A stretch of 64,000 nt of DNA from Linnemannia schmuckeri (lineage: Eukaryota > Mortierellomycota > Mortierellomycetes > Mortierellales > Mortierellaceae), in contig JANATG010000005.1 of NCBI GenBank assembly GCA_029449235.1, positions 2,604,001-2,668,000 on the forward strand, written 5' to 3'. The position numbers and the translations under genes were made by a program. The notes below the pieces were generated by a model. The model was not told where the DNA came from and ran no database searches. It saw only the letters and a list, made by a program, of their open reading frames with translations. Shown in pieces: positions 1-11,050 of this stretch; positions within the stretch are counted from its first letter, which is position 1, and the number at the start of each line of letters is the position of its first letter.

Positions 1-40
1 CAGTCCTGAGTCTACTAGTGTAAGATGCGTTATAACCTCG

Positions 41-720
41 TCAGGATATGTCCATCGCGGCCGGCTCTATTTGTCCACCCTCCCTGACCACGATCAATGG
101 CGCATCTTCTGTTGTCCGGGAATGTTGTAGAATTGGGTCGTCATGCAGTACCACGGCTACCGTCGGGATCAGACTTGATCTCTCTTGTCCATCACCGACA
201 GTGCAGCCTCAATGATCGTCGAGTCGAAAATTGTGAGATTCAGGCTGATATGCTGTAGTTGAAGGGTGCCCTGTCTCACATGCCGTGTGGTTTGTTGGCT
301 AACTGGAAGGAGAAGATGCCGGTCAATGTCGAGGGTTGTGGTTTTTAGTTGGTGATAGCCTGGAGCAAGGCTAAAAAGGTCTCGATCGAGTGTTGAATAA
401 TTCTTGCCTTGGTTCTTTGGAATTGAACTTCAATGATATCAGGTCGGTTGATGTTGGTGCCTGTCATGATGCCATCCGGGTTACATCCCAGAGATTCAAC
501 TGCGCCAACTTTGAATAACGTTGTGACTCTTTTTAGATGTATTGCAGGATCCGAAGAAACCGAAATGGCGGACACTTAAGCTCCAGTGATGCCAAGTTCT
601 TGCAAGCAGCCAAAGGTAGTTGCCCCAACTCATTACTCTTCCAGATGCGGACCTCGCCAGAGATAGTCAGCTGGCTCAAGAAGGGCTGAAAAGAAACTGA
701 GGCCTCCACAATATTGATAT
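41..720 (-). pseudogene. C-terminal fragment of an LRR-like (RNI-like) family protein
   Basis: Read on the minus strand, three overlapping frames give consecutive pieces of one protein. The first contains LAACKNLASLELKCPPFRF (about 590-690), the second runs from SAISVSSDPAIHLKRV (575-345), and the third contains TTLDIDRHLLLPVSQQTTRH (about 340-190), followed by a tail with DAPLIVVREGGQ (ending at a TGA at 41-43). The regularly spaced leucines and the phrase order match the C-terminal part of a large Mortierella-type family with an LRR-like region, the same family as the gene at 43.2-47.0 kb. At least two frameshifts separate the pieces, so this is a decayed, 5'-truncated copy. The family assignment is recall, not a search. 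I see no function beyond a likely protein-interaction scaffold. Confidence 0.5.
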
Positions 721-1819
721 TTTCTGTCTCACTTCAAATCTCGTCCTTCCTTGTTTGCATTTTTTCAATATCGCTATTTGCGTTCATTGCCACACTTCGC
801 CATTTTCATTTGATTTGTGTCACTCGGCCGCGCATTCCTCAACTTGCTAGCCTCTCAAGTCGTATTTTTTCCTGGGACCTTTTGGACATTCAATCATGGA
901 GCTTAGAAAGCGCAAGAGGGTATACCAAATCATGAACACAAGAAGTTGCTACAGTACAGGCGCAAGCATGCGCTTTAGGTTCGACAAGACATGGACAAAG
1001 CATGAACCGTCGTCGACCGCCGCTTTAAGTTGCTTCACACAGTCACACAAGCACTGTGCATCTGACCCTCGATCATGCGATATGCATGGTCAATTGAGGG
1101 AGTCGACAGGATCAGGGCAAAACAACCCTTCCCTCGTGGCATGAATCCGACGAATAAAGCAATTGAGCCCCACAGCACCCGCAATCTTAGGTCTTCTTTA
1201 TTGGAGGCAGATGATGCAACCCTTGTAGGGTACAGTTCCCATTGAGCCATATGCATCGCCACCACAGTGCCCCTATGTACTGTCTCCAAGCTGAGCGTAC
1301 AATAACAAACAACAACAAGAACAAAAAACAGCCTTCTTCGTTCCAAAATTCCATTGGTCTGTTTATTCTCCGTCTTCACTCTTGTGTTGTATTGCCATTG
1401 ACTTCATTGTTCATTGTAAAGACTTCGCCAGAAGAGTGCAAAACTGTTGTCTGCTGACTCCTTATGTCTTCGCCGAAGACGTCTCATACTAATACCTTTT
1501 CAAAGAGCAAAGGTCTTTCTGTTTGCATCAACATTACTTTTTTCTATCTTCTCCCCCCTCCTCTCTCTTTCCTCTCTGCTCTTCGTCTCTCTTCCTCCCT
1601 CCTCTTCCCACCCTCGATCTCTCTCAGCCTTTACTTACCGTCATCCACCACTTCTCCCTTTTCTCACCGTCACCGCACCTGCCAATTTCCACATTTACGG
1701 AAGCTCCCGCTCTCTCTCCTTTTACTGCACATATTGATAATCTACCTCATCTCTCGAATCGACAATCAGTCCAGTCTCAACAAAGCAAGTTGTCCACTCG
1801 CTTGTGGACATACAAGAAA
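721..1819. other. Intergenic DNA with CT-rich leader
   Basis: No convincing coding signal. Open frames on both strands are short and lack splice-compatible partners. From about 1540 to 1700 there is a strongly C/T-biased tract. Such tracts precede several genes in this window and probably mark the promoter or 5' UTR of the gene starting at 1820. Confidence 0.5.
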
Positions 1820-2555
1820 ATGTCGTCGGACTATAGCAAGTACTTTCAGAAAGGACCCAATGGCGCCCACGCCAGCCCTCCTCAACACTACAACGACCCT
1901 GGACAGACAGTCCTCCAAACACCGCCTTCTTCAAAGAGCACAATTAACAAGTAAGTAAGGACACCCCCTTGTTATTTTTGTGTTTGCTGCAAGGAGGGGA
2001 GGCAGGTGTTGGTATGCATGCAGGACATGTGTTTTTGATGCTGACGAAAATTTTCGCCTCTCCTTCCAGCTCACCAAAGCTACCTCCGTCAGCCATTAAA
2101 CAGGATCCTCCAGAACCCAAAAAGACCGCTTATCAGAGGTTCGAACAGTTATTCGGAGTTGGGGGATCAAGTGGCAGCAGCAGCAGCAACAACAACAACA
2201 ACAGCAATGTACCCCCAGAACGTGAGGAAGTCATGTTACCATACCGCACCTGTGAGCCAAGCACGGCAGGAGCAGGAGGAGGAACAGGAATAGGAACAGG
2301 AGCAAGAGCGACTGCAGGCACAGGGACAGGAACAGAAACAGGGGGAAGATGGAGGGAGTCTAAAAGTGAGCTTTCACCGTCCCTTACAAAGGGGACTTTT
2401 CCTAATGCAGCCCTTGCCTCTTTTCCACCGCAGCCACTGACCACTTCAAGTCAGTCCACAAGTCCGCTACCTTCAAACGTGTCGGGAGATCATCGGTGTT
2501 CCTGGTCCTGGTCCTGGTCCTTGTGGTGCTGGCCGAGTTCGCGAGGGTGTTTTGA
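1820..2555 (+). CDS. Hypothetical low-complexity protein with C-terminal membrane segment
   Basis: Proposed three-exon gene: 1820-1950, 2070-2365, 2434-2555, about 182 aa. The ATG follows a CT-rich leader. Intron 1 (GTAAGT..CAG) joins in phase, giving MSSDYSKYFQKG.. followed by SPKLPPSAIKQDP.... Exon 2 has a short helical patch (KKTAYQRFEQLFGVGG), then Ser/Asn and Gly/Thr/Ala low-complexity runs. If the 68-nt intron 2366-2433 (GTGAGC..CAG) is used, exon 3 ends in a hydrophobic stretch rich in Val/Leu (VFLVLVLVLVVLAEFARVF) that looks like a C-terminal membrane anchor. If it is not spliced, the frame stays open to 2637 with an unlikely Trp/Ser/Cys-rich end. I do not recognise the family. Confidence 0.4.
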
Positions 2556-3079
2556 CTGTTGTCCATCATGGTCCTGTACAGGCGGTCGAGGAGTCGATCC
2601 TCAGGAAGCGACAGCAACGGAAGTGACAGCCCTTTGAGCTCTTTATTTCTTTTTGGTTGCAGCTAAGGCTGACACATTGGTCGTTTTGTGCTTGTAGCCG
2701 GATGTACTGCTCACTTCGAGACCTAGACCCTTCTTTTTTTGTTTGTTGAAGGGGAAAAACGGAGATTCATGGACGTTCTCTCTTTTTGTTCACACACACA
2801 TACGCGTCTCCTCTCCCAGACCAATTTGACACTCATCCACTCCCTCATCTTCCCCTCACCGCTTCCTTTCTCATCGCTCATGCTTCTTTTCACGAATCTG
2901 CCATTAATCACACCAACCTTCTTTCATACACTGTATACAATAAAATTACCCCTTGTACCATCAGGTTTTATACATATTTTTCTACCTGCATTCACCTTGA
3001 GAAGAAATGCAACGGCTGGTTTTGAAGGAAGAAACAACAGAACACAGAAACAGAGAAGTGGCACTGTGGCGGTCATTCC
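2556..3079. other. Intergenic DNA
   Basis: No gene seen. The stretch 2780-2930 is C/T-rich, like other fungal promoters here. It lies at the broken end of the flavoprotein pseudogene on the opposite strand. Confidence 0.4.
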
Positions 3080-3811
3080 CGCCTTGATGCATTGAGAGAA
3101 CCTTCTTGCCGAGTTGTATCCGTTCCTGAGGGATTTGGCGTAAAAGGAGGTTGTAGAGCATTGGTCGGGATATTAGGTATCCTCCCGCCCCAAATCTATT
3201 TTGTGAACCAGCCATGGTCATGGGTTTGAACCACACGTACAAACAAAAATCAAGACAAACAACGAAAAAAAAAAACATGATAAATAAGGTTAGGCAATTG
3301 CCCTGGAACCCCCGCTTCGTTGCAAGTCATGATGTTCAAAAGCATGGACCATTCCCAGGGTGCCACTTACAGTTCCTCCATGTTGGTCATGTTGATACAG
3401 TACTCTGTCTCCCGATCTTCATTGACTACTCGGATGCTCTCTGCTCGCTTGGCCAGCGAAACAAACTCGTCATAGATCTGACATTGTATGAATAATGGTG
3501 CAGTGGAAGGGCTCAATGCAATCCCTGCACCTATCCGATAAACACAATTCCTAATATGTGTTAGTGAAGTAGGCAAGAGTAGGTCGTTGGAACGAGATGT
3601 TCTCCTACTCAATTGCGACGTCTCTGTTTTTACCAAGCGGCTTGAAGACAGGGGCACGCTCGATGACTTCGTAGGGGATATCTGTCTTTTCCAAGAGCAT
3701 CGCCAGAGTGAGTCCTCCTAGTCCTGCTCCGACGATAATGACCCTTGGGCGCTTGTTGTGCATGAGTCTTCTGTCGGGCACCAGGTAGCCCAGGGAGTCA
3801 GTGCTATTCAT
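3080..3811 (-). pseudogene. Truncated FAD-dependent monooxygenase
   Basis: The minus-strand ATG at 3811 opens a short lead followed by RPRVIIVGAGLGGLTLAMLL, a Rossmann dinucleotide-binding motif (GxGxxG), then an acidic strand end (YEVIER) typical of p-hydroxybenzoate-hydroxylase-type FAD monooxygenases. Two more exon-like blocks follow: IYDEFVSLAKRAESIRVVNE (about 3480-3420), and RPMLYNLLLRQIPQERIQLG (about 3170-3110). Introns with plausible GTAAGT donors separate them. After VLSMHQGG (about 3081) the homology stops, so the GD motif, the catalytic region and the whole C-terminal half are missing. This is a 5' fragment of a flavoprotein gene, probably from a large fungal family acting on aromatic or other small molecules. 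It is not functional as it stands. Confidence 0.6.
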
Positions 3812-4577
3812 CCTGGTCAGTCGAGAAAGTGTGAATGCAAAATGAGATGAATGTGAGAATGGATGAGGGAAAGGGTCGTGATGAGAGGAGAGATGTATTG
3901 TTAAGGTAAAAAACAGTGAAAGTGAGCGTGAAGAGAAAGGGAGACAGGAGGAGTTTAAAGATTGAAAGAAAAAGAAAAGAAAAAAATAAGGCCAAGAGAG
4001 AAGAGAGTCTCGACTCTTTGTTGCTGTTCTATGTGTTCGTTCCATCTCTCCTGATTCCTTCCCACCCCCCACCCCCCCTTCCCATTTACCCTCCTGGTCT
4101 TTTGTTGTCGTGTTGTTGTTGTGTTATGCATTCAATTTCGCCATGCATTTCGTGCGACAGCGATGAGCACTTCTCTCCTTTTTTCTGATCCCGGGATGAT
4201 GCTAACTTTACTATCATGACTATCGAGAAGAGCAGCACACAAAGCGATGATGAACGGAGATCAGCCAGGGTAAAGACGACGATCATTGATCATGAGCATT
4301 CAAATAACTTCAACAGCAGTCGGTAACAGTCCCGTGGAAAATAAGGATGAATCTCCAGGGCGCCAAAAATTAAAGTTATCGCTTGATGGACCATGCTCGA
4401 CCAGTCTCATTTTTTTTGTACGAGACATGGGATGGCTGAACCGAACTACCTAGACGGTAGATCAATCCTAGATCAATCGAGGAGGAGGTGCGACGAAAAG
4501 AAGGGATTGACTATTATGTCGTCTTTCTGGGGGAAGAGGAGCACCTCTGAGCACGAGGGATTTCAAAACACTGGCAC

Positions 4578-4620
<43 letters not shown>

Positions 4621-5121
4621 GCGTGGAAAATAAATGCTGAGGGAAAAAAAACGCCCACGTTTTTGAGAGCCAATCGTATCAACAACAACTCTTATTAGGG
4701 AATGTGTCTTGCCCAACCACAGACAGAGAGGGACCTAATAAAGTGAACACAAACGAGCATTTAATCTCCATGGAATTCGGTCCTTGTTTTCTCGCTTGCA
4801 TCCCCTAACCATTCACCGTCCACTTCTTTCTTTCTTCCTTCCCTTCTCCCTTTCTTTCTTCCAACTCCACAGCCTTCTCCTCTCACCAAACCTAGTCATA
4901 CCTCTACTCCATTATACACCGCAACCACTGAGAAGTCATATTTGTTTCTCACGCTCTCACTACAAACAGGACAACAATCCTTCTAGCACCAAGACCATCT
5001 TTTCCTCTCACCTCCCAATTCTCTTTACTCCCCCTCTTCGCTCTTCCCCTCCTTTACTATCCTTCTCTCCATCACATTCAGTCACACTCCCTCTCTCGCA
5101 TACGCATATGCATCCGCACCA
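3812..5121. other. Intergenic DNA with a 39-bp T tract
   Basis: No gene recognised. A pure T run of 39 bases lies at 4581-4619. C/T-rich sequence at about 4780-5100 resembles a promoter or leader for the short frame at 5122. Confidence 0.5.
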
Positions 5122-5241
5122 ATGGCTACCTCCTCCTCTTCTCCTACTCCAGACAAAGGCAAAGGAACTGATCAAGAGGAGCGAGCACTACGACGTCAGG
5201 CACAAGCAGCAGCACAACGACGCAGTGACCAGCAAACATAA
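5122..5241 (+). CDS. Short ORF, possible truncated basic-region protein
   Basis: A 39-codon frame begins at an ATG after a long CT-rich leader. It reads MATSSSSPTPDKGKG.. and then a charged helix, ERALRRQAQAAAQRRSD, faintly like the basic region of a bZIP factor (regularly spaced Arg, Gln and Ala). It ends at TAA with no visible leucine zipper downstream. It could be a truncated gene, a first exon, or chance. Codon content is plausible but nothing decides it. Confidence 0.2.
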   Translation: MATSSSSPTPDKGKGTDQEERALRRQAQAAAQRRSDQQT

Positions 5242-5586
5242 AGTCAGGAGAAACAGCAAGGTCGCATTGCTGCAGTTATAATACTATATTAGACACCTCT
5301 ATTTCTAGCGCCATCGTTTGTTGTCAGATTCCACCGTGACACTCAAAAGGTCAAATTAAAGTCTGGTGCTCAAACCTCTATATAGTTCTTCGATGTACTG
5401 TACAAATAAGGGTGATAGAAAAGTCTTCATTGAAACAGAGATAGATAGGATTTTTAGATTGAATAAACATCCAATGCCCGGCATCAAGTACTGTATGTGA
5501 TTGATCTGACGTGCACCTCTTAGTTTACCTTTCACGAGCGCAAAAAATCACATTGTTACTCTCTGTTTGCGCAACAATCCATCTAA

Positions 5587-5700
5587 CAGTCTGTACCTCT
5601 TGCATCAGTCTGTACCTCTTGCATCAGTCTGTACCTCTTGCATCAGTCTGTACCTCTTGCATCAGTCTGTACCTCTTGCATCAGTCTGCACCTCTTGGAA
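5587..5700 (+). repeat. 19-bp tandem repeat, six copies
   Basis: The unit CAGTCTGTACCTCTTGCAT is repeated head to tail: copies start at 5587, 5606, 5625, 5644 and 5663, and a sixth (5682-5700) has three changes. The 19-bp period is not a multiple of three, so coding use is unlikely. It sits upstream of the exon-like region at about 5790. Confidence 0.95.
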
Positions 5701-6040
5701 ATATGTGCCATCACCCCAAAAATTTTCTCTTCTTTATTTCGTTCTTCCTTTCCATCTTCCACAACCCCTCCCCCTCCCCCTCTATCAAACGATCTATCCG
5801 CACCCTTCCTCCTCCAAGTTTCTCATCAAGTCAAACCCACACTTTCCCATATCTCCTTTACTCCACCTTCCGCTCAACAACATAATACTCAACAACTGTG
5901 GAACCAGACTCTGACCAGGTACAGATCCAGATTTACGAGCTTGCCTTGCCTCTTATTTTTTAAAGCCATGGTCAGCCGCGATTGTCAGACTCATTTTCAC
6001 GTCTCGTTCATTCTTCGACTTTTTTACTTTTAATACAGAC

Positions 6041-8074
6041 TATCGAGATGATCAAGGAGGACTATGATGTAGAAGATAAAGGTGACTTATTGTTTTGCTC
6101 CATGGTATTGGCAGAGGTAGATATTTCATATAATGAAAGCACTGACTAACCTCTATCATGACCAAATTGGTGGTAATAGGAGGTTCTGGCCGCTAAATCA
6201 ATCATGTACCTGGTGGAAAAACCTGCGATCCTGGACCTATGCTGGAGCGTGTCACCCAACCAGCACTCTACAGAGATGCGGTCTTCGATATTTCGGAAGA
6301 TCCTCATATCTTGAAATCCTACAATGTACGTATCATGGACGTCACCAAGGCTCTCGCGGGAAAGGGTCTTGTCAAGAAGGAGGTGCCTACGTCATGTCCC
6401 TTGTCCACTGTAACGCACCGTATCATGACCGATTTGCTCGACCCAACCACTAGGACGGACCCACTTCCCCTAATAATTCTTCTCGATCCTGACAGAATGC
6501 GCATGAAAGTACGCCCTCGCACATCGCTCTCGTGGGTACTGCTGTCCAAACATCTGTCATGTACCATCGCTATCTTCTCTTCCACTGCGGAATCCCGAAT
6601 CTATCAACCGGAGGTCAGTCGGGGCGTGGTATGCTTTCTCCACGAAAAGAACCCTCTTGCTTGGCGATCGACTTTTGCAGTGGTGCAAGTGACAGACAAG
6701 GCACTGGTATCGTCGTATCATCCCAAAGTCCCTGCGGCGGCGACTGCAAGACTTGCTATACCAGGTACCTTTTTGCCTCTCATGCCACCTCCTGTCCAAG
6801 CTCAGACTGATCCATTGATATCAGCTGAGACACCATCAGCGGCGCTCTCATCGGGTCCTTCCTACACTTCCACGGTATCTCCACAGTTCGCATCATCGCA
6901 TCGTCACTATCGATGGTAGAGTGGCCCTCTCCCCTCGGCACAGTCAGAGTCTTTATCATCCTCAAGTGCAATCCCATGGCCACCAGCGTTGCCTACAGTA
7001 TTGCCCATGCAACTGGCGCCTCCTCCACCTGCCTCATTGGTTGCGAAGCCTGTCACGTTGGAGCCATCCTTTAAGCCATCACATACACTGATATCTACAG
7101 CGCCTTTAGCCTCTTCTCCAGCACCACCGTCACCTCCAACCAAGCCCCCTCGCGCGACGTACCATCTCAAGAAGCGAAAGGAGAATAGAACATCCAAGGA
7201 TATACGGAAGCATTTAATAAAGGCTGTTGTAGAGGACTTTTACACCATTTCTTTGTAAGATATTTTACTTATCTTAGGTCGGACAATGCCTTCAGGGCGT
7301 ACGGAATATATGACTAGCGTTTTCACTGTTCTTTCTTCTTATTTTCATTATAGCGAGGAGCGAGCGCATCAGGAAATTAACAACAAAGTCGTCGGGTCCT
7401 GGAGGAACAAAGGAAGAAGGATTCTGCTGATGATATCTTTACTGTTACTAAAAAGAAGAAGACTGGACGGAATGCTGGAAGGCAGAGCGCCGCCAGGTCT
7501 GAACGACGATGCCGTCAAGAAGGTCAAGGAGGGCTGCGACAATACTGAGACTTTCAAGAAAGAGAATCTGAATCTTCTCTTGGATACGGAAACCAGACAG
7601 GGTCTCTACCGCGACTCGGTCAGGAAGGTGTTTAAGGCAATCTGGGGTGTCGCCATACTTCCATACCAGCCACAACCGACTCTTGGTGGAGCACCAGATG
7701 ATGGAGGCCCTGGCAGTAGTACCTCGACTATGGGCGCAGGATCGGCTGGACCAACTAACGATGCTGCAGAGGAGTTTCTGCAGATGGATGAGGATGAGAT
7801 TTTTAGCATGGTAGAGACGGAGGCTAAGGCTCGGGAACAGAAGCGACTGCGGGCTGTAACGGTGTCATTGAAAGACATTGTGAGACAAGAGTTACTGAAC
7901 ATGAAGACTGTGCGAGAATCCAAGGATGAGTCTTTGGAAGGGCCTGAGAAGGTGACGACGGCGTTTGCAGAAATGGTCCGTATCTTACGAGAGAAACAAG
8001 AAGTACTGGCAAATGCTACCAATGAGCTCGCCTGCCTAGGTCGCAAGACGACTATTCTGGGGGGTATTCAGTAA
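6041..8074 (+). pseudogene. Multi-exon gene remnant of unknown function
   Basis: Several exon-like blocks lie in order. TIEMIKEDYDVEDK is at about 6041. VLAAKSIMYLVEKPAILDL is at about 6183, followed by a one-base slip to MLERVTQPALYRDAVFDISE (6239). A Pro-rich block ending in RATYHLKKRKENRTSKDIRK is at about 7155-7220. After a likely intron (7255-7353) comes EERAHQEINNKV and then a coiled-coil-like, charged C-terminal region ending at 8074. That region contains ETRQGLYRDSVRKVFKAIWG and KAREQKRLRAVTVSLKDIV. Around 7390-7490 the better frame shifts by one and back. I do not recognise the family. It may extend upstream to about 5790. It is either a real gene whose introns I cannot place or a decayed copy. 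Confidence 0.35.
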
Positions 8075-8115
8075 GTAAAGGTACGCGGGATGTAAACAAT
8101 AACGAATGAACGGCA

Positions 8116-8159
8116 GCCAATCATTCGGTTGTGGAAAACCCGCTACTGTAGTATAAATA
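8116..8159 (+). promoter_or_regulatory. CCAAT box and TATA box
   Basis: A CCAAT pentamer lies at about 8117-8121 and TATAAATA at 8152-8159. A C/T-rich leader of about 270 nt follows, before the F-box start codon at 8428. This is a well-formed core promoter in front of a now broken gene. Confidence 0.5.
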
Positions 8160-8427
8160 CCCGTCACTTCTTGTACCATAAAACGCGATCTTTTTCTAGC
8201 CTCTTCCACTTTCCCCTTGTAATCTTATCACCCTTCATATCTTTATCCCGGTCATTGACTACCTTTCAACAATACTATAGTTTTGCACATCCTCTTCATT
8301 TCGCTCTTTCTTCCTTACCTCCTTCTTTTCCTCATTCCTCCTTCGTTATCACACCTTCTCGTGACCCTTCATCACTCTACTCGTCATCATCCCCGTCACG
8401 CTTGTCACGCTGTTCATCTCTATAATT

Positions 8428-9321
8428 ATGATGTTCCAGACACATCCCCTCTATTTACACGAGATTCGCTCCAGAATTGCCAGCAGTCTTGGCCTCAAGG
8501 ACCTTGCGATCTGTGCCCTTGTGAGTCAGGATTGAAACGACTCATTTACCCACCACTCTACAACTCTGTCGTGTTGTCGAAACATGGCCCAGCATGGAAT
8601 CTATCGAGAGAATCAAGGACCTTATACAATACCTGACGATTCAGAGCTCTGCCTATAAAAATTATCATCAGCATATAAACGACACAAAGTGGTTTCCGGC
8701 GTTATGGCCAACTCGATTTTGACTACTTTGGATTGGAGGGGTCCGTGGGGCAAGTCGATTAAAATCCGCACAACACATGCATTGTAAGATGCACTCAAGA
8801 GCAATTTGACTTTCTCCACCTTGGATTTGAGCGACAGTTTGACCGGAGAAAATGGAGCTCTGGCACTGCCGGAGGCACTCAAGACCAACTCGACTCTGGT
8901 CACTCTGAACTTGAAGGACTGCATAATAGGAGATATCGGAGCTCAGGTGCTATCAGGGGCACTCAAGATCAATTCAGCACTTAAAAGTGTGCATTTGTGG
9001 GGCAACTCAGTTGGAGGCAATGGAGCTAAGGTTCTGTCGGAGTCACTCAAGACTAACTCGGCTCTTACAATTTTACACTTGGGGGAAAACTCAATCGGAG
9101 ATATTGGAGCCCAAGCGTTGTCAAAGGCACTCAAATCTCACCACTTTGAACTTGTAGGGCAACTAATTGGAAATTTTGGAACTCAAGCACTGTCTGAGGG
9201 AATTAAGACCAACTCGACCATTACAACATTGCGCTTAAGGTTAGATTCGATCGGAGACATTGGAACACAGGCACTAGCCGGAGCACACAAGACTAACTCG
9301 ACTCTGACTATATTTAACTAG
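8428..9321 (+). pseudogene. F-box protein with ribonuclease-inhibitor-type LRRs, broken
   Basis: The start codon (8428/8431) opens an F-box-like block, FQTHPLYLHEIRSRIASSLG followed by LKDLAICALVSQD, and is cut by TGA at 8533-8535, where F-box proteins of this type usually have Trp. The reading then slips frame (LYNSVVLSKHG, then MESIERIKDLIQYLTIQ at 8594). From 8704 there is a long LRR region in 28-residue steps with the ribonuclease-inhibitor/NLRC pattern (LKTNSTLVTLNLKDC, IGDIGAQVLSGALK, repeated about six times). A second in-frame stop, TAA, is at 8785-8787. Intact members would be substrate adaptors of SCF ubiquitin ligases. This copy cannot make the full protein, although the LRR part alone stays open from 8788 to 9321. 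Confidence 0.6.
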
Positions 9322-9719
9322 AGCAGAAAATGAACAGAACAATTACTTTACAAAAGAGGGTAAGTGGACTTCAGTGGGTTGTCAAATAGAATCCCAGTTT
9401 CAGTTGGCTTTACGAAGGCTGTAATCGTAAAATCTAATTCGATACTGTTGAAAGGTGAAACCTGTTTTCTACACCCCTAAGTAGTTTAGCCATATTTATT
9501 CCTGGCGTCGATGCAAGCACTGGCTCTTTATATGTCTTTGCCTATTCTATTTCCCTTCGGACATTCGCTGATATTGACCGGTATACGTACGGCGATCATT
9601 AGATTGGTGAATACCTACCGTCGTTGATTAGGTTGCCATATCCACTACGCCCCTCAAGAACCTCTTCACCGCTGTAACAGTCGAACGTCCGCACGAACCA
9701 CTTTCAGGTGATGCGCGTG

Positions 9720-10016
9720 GTTGAAATTGTTACAAAATAAGGTGGTGGCTAGATAGCTGTGGCGATGCCTTAGATTAGCAGTCATATTCTTTGTAGACAT
9801 AGTATTAGTAGTGCGCCCAGCCCTCTTGTCTGCTCTTTGTCCTTTTACACATCACTTCTTGGACGAGAGTAGTACTGACAAGAGTTTCGTTGGCGCGCTG
9901 CAGTGTATTGTTTCGTGTGGTTCCTTAGGACACTATTATCACTACCCCCGTACCAATTGAGGACTTAACAGCGGTCCTACAACTCTGGCATTCGACCCTC
10001 TCCCTGAGGAACAGTA
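9720..10016 (+). repeat. Dispersed repeat, end of an IS630/mariner-like element
   Basis: About 290 bp here, including ACATAGTATTAGTAGTGCGC and GAGGACTTAACAGCGGTCCT, recurs at 24.7-25.15 kb (leading into a transposase relic) and inverted at 29083-29370. The outer motif, GGTGGTGGCTAG with nearby CAAAATAAG, also occurs alone near 18070-18100. The copies differ by scattered substitutions. Only the 24.7-kb copy continues into transposase-like coding sequence, so this one is best read as a deletion derivative or solo end. Confidence 0.75.
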
Positions 10017-10268
10017 ATAAAATGAAACTGCCTACCCCTTATGTAAAAGAACGATTAGAACAAGTGAACAAAGCATCACCTCGAATTCTAATGAAGCAAG
10101 GATTGAAAAAGCTGACATCGAAGGCTATGAACGCTTGGCTGCCACAAGCCAGTTACGGCCAGAGGAAGGGTAAGGTCCATTGGATGTGGCGTTGCAGTTA
10201 TGCACCCCTGAATTTTTCTTCAGTTCCTTTGAAATTCTCTTTGTGCAAGCGATCGATATCAACAAGTA

Positions 10269-10892
10269 CAGTCGAAAATGGTTTTTACGGACACTTGGCC
10301 AGCAAAACCGTCCGGAAAAAAAAATCATTTGGATTGAATTGCCTCCCTAAGTGCACTACTCTAAAACTCAAAAATACAGCTACGAATATTGTGATGATTT
10401 AGAGTGGCTTACCTTCTGGTGGCCATTTGATTATTTTACGCGTTTGCCTGCGAGTGTCTGGAAAAGCACCTTTCTTTCCACGATGCGAGCAGGGACAGAT
10501 CTTGAGAGTTACCGTCTTTATTTGCGATATTGAGAAGGGACATACACACACGTACATACATCCTTTTCCTTGTCTGCCCGCTATCTTCGTTATGGCCGTT
10601 GATCCTGGAGACACGCCCTCGAATACAGGGACTGTAGAAGGGAACTCCACCTTTTCTTCTCCCTCTTCCTCGATGAGTGACCCTATCATACCTGGCACTG
10701 ACGCCTACGCCTCGGCCAGCCAAGAACAACTCCCCTCAAGATCCCCACACGTTAGTCATCACGTGCACCATATATTCGTGGTTGTATTTTTGAGTTTTAG
10801 AGTAGTACACTTAGGGAGGCAATTCAATCCAAATGATTTTTTTTTCCGGACGGTTTTGCTGGCCAAGTGTCCGTAAAAACCATTTTCGACTG
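10269..10892. mobile_element. 624-bp non-autonomous DNA transposon with ~120-bp TIRs (pogo/Fot1-like)
   Basis: The first ~120 bp (from CAGTCGAAAATGG) are repeated as a near-perfect inverted copy at the right end (..CCATTTTCGACTG). The element is flanked by TA on both sides (10267-10268 and 10893-10894), the target duplication of the Tc1/mariner/pogo superfamily. The interior has no transposase. It does hold a short frame from about 10591 (MAVDPGDTPSNTGTVEGN..) that runs into the right arm and may be captured host sequence or chance. Terminal CAGTCG is shared with the 185-bp MITE at 17051. Confidence 0.85.
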
Positions 10893-11050
10893 TACTCCCA
10901 AGAAAAAAAAATTAGAGCAGCTTGGCGAAGCCACGTACTTGCGGAATGAATGCGAGAGCCTATTTCTGATTTTCTTGACATTATTCGCCCTCTCGCTGGG
11001 GTTTCTTCTGCATTACTCCCTTTTTCACTTCTCTCTCTCTTTTGTCTGTA

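Noticed and set aside
1447..1958. Ser/Pro/Leu-rich frames over the CT-rich tract
   Set aside because: Composition artefact of a pyrimidine-rich leader; the supported start is at 1820.
5567..6033. Frames running through the 19-bp repeat
   Set aside because: The repeat period is not divisible by three and the encoded text is just the repeat in three frames.
10022..10402. 126-codon frame crossing the left end of the 624-bp element
   Set aside because: It spans the transposon boundary; a different frame before 10267 looks more protein-like but could not be assigned to a family.
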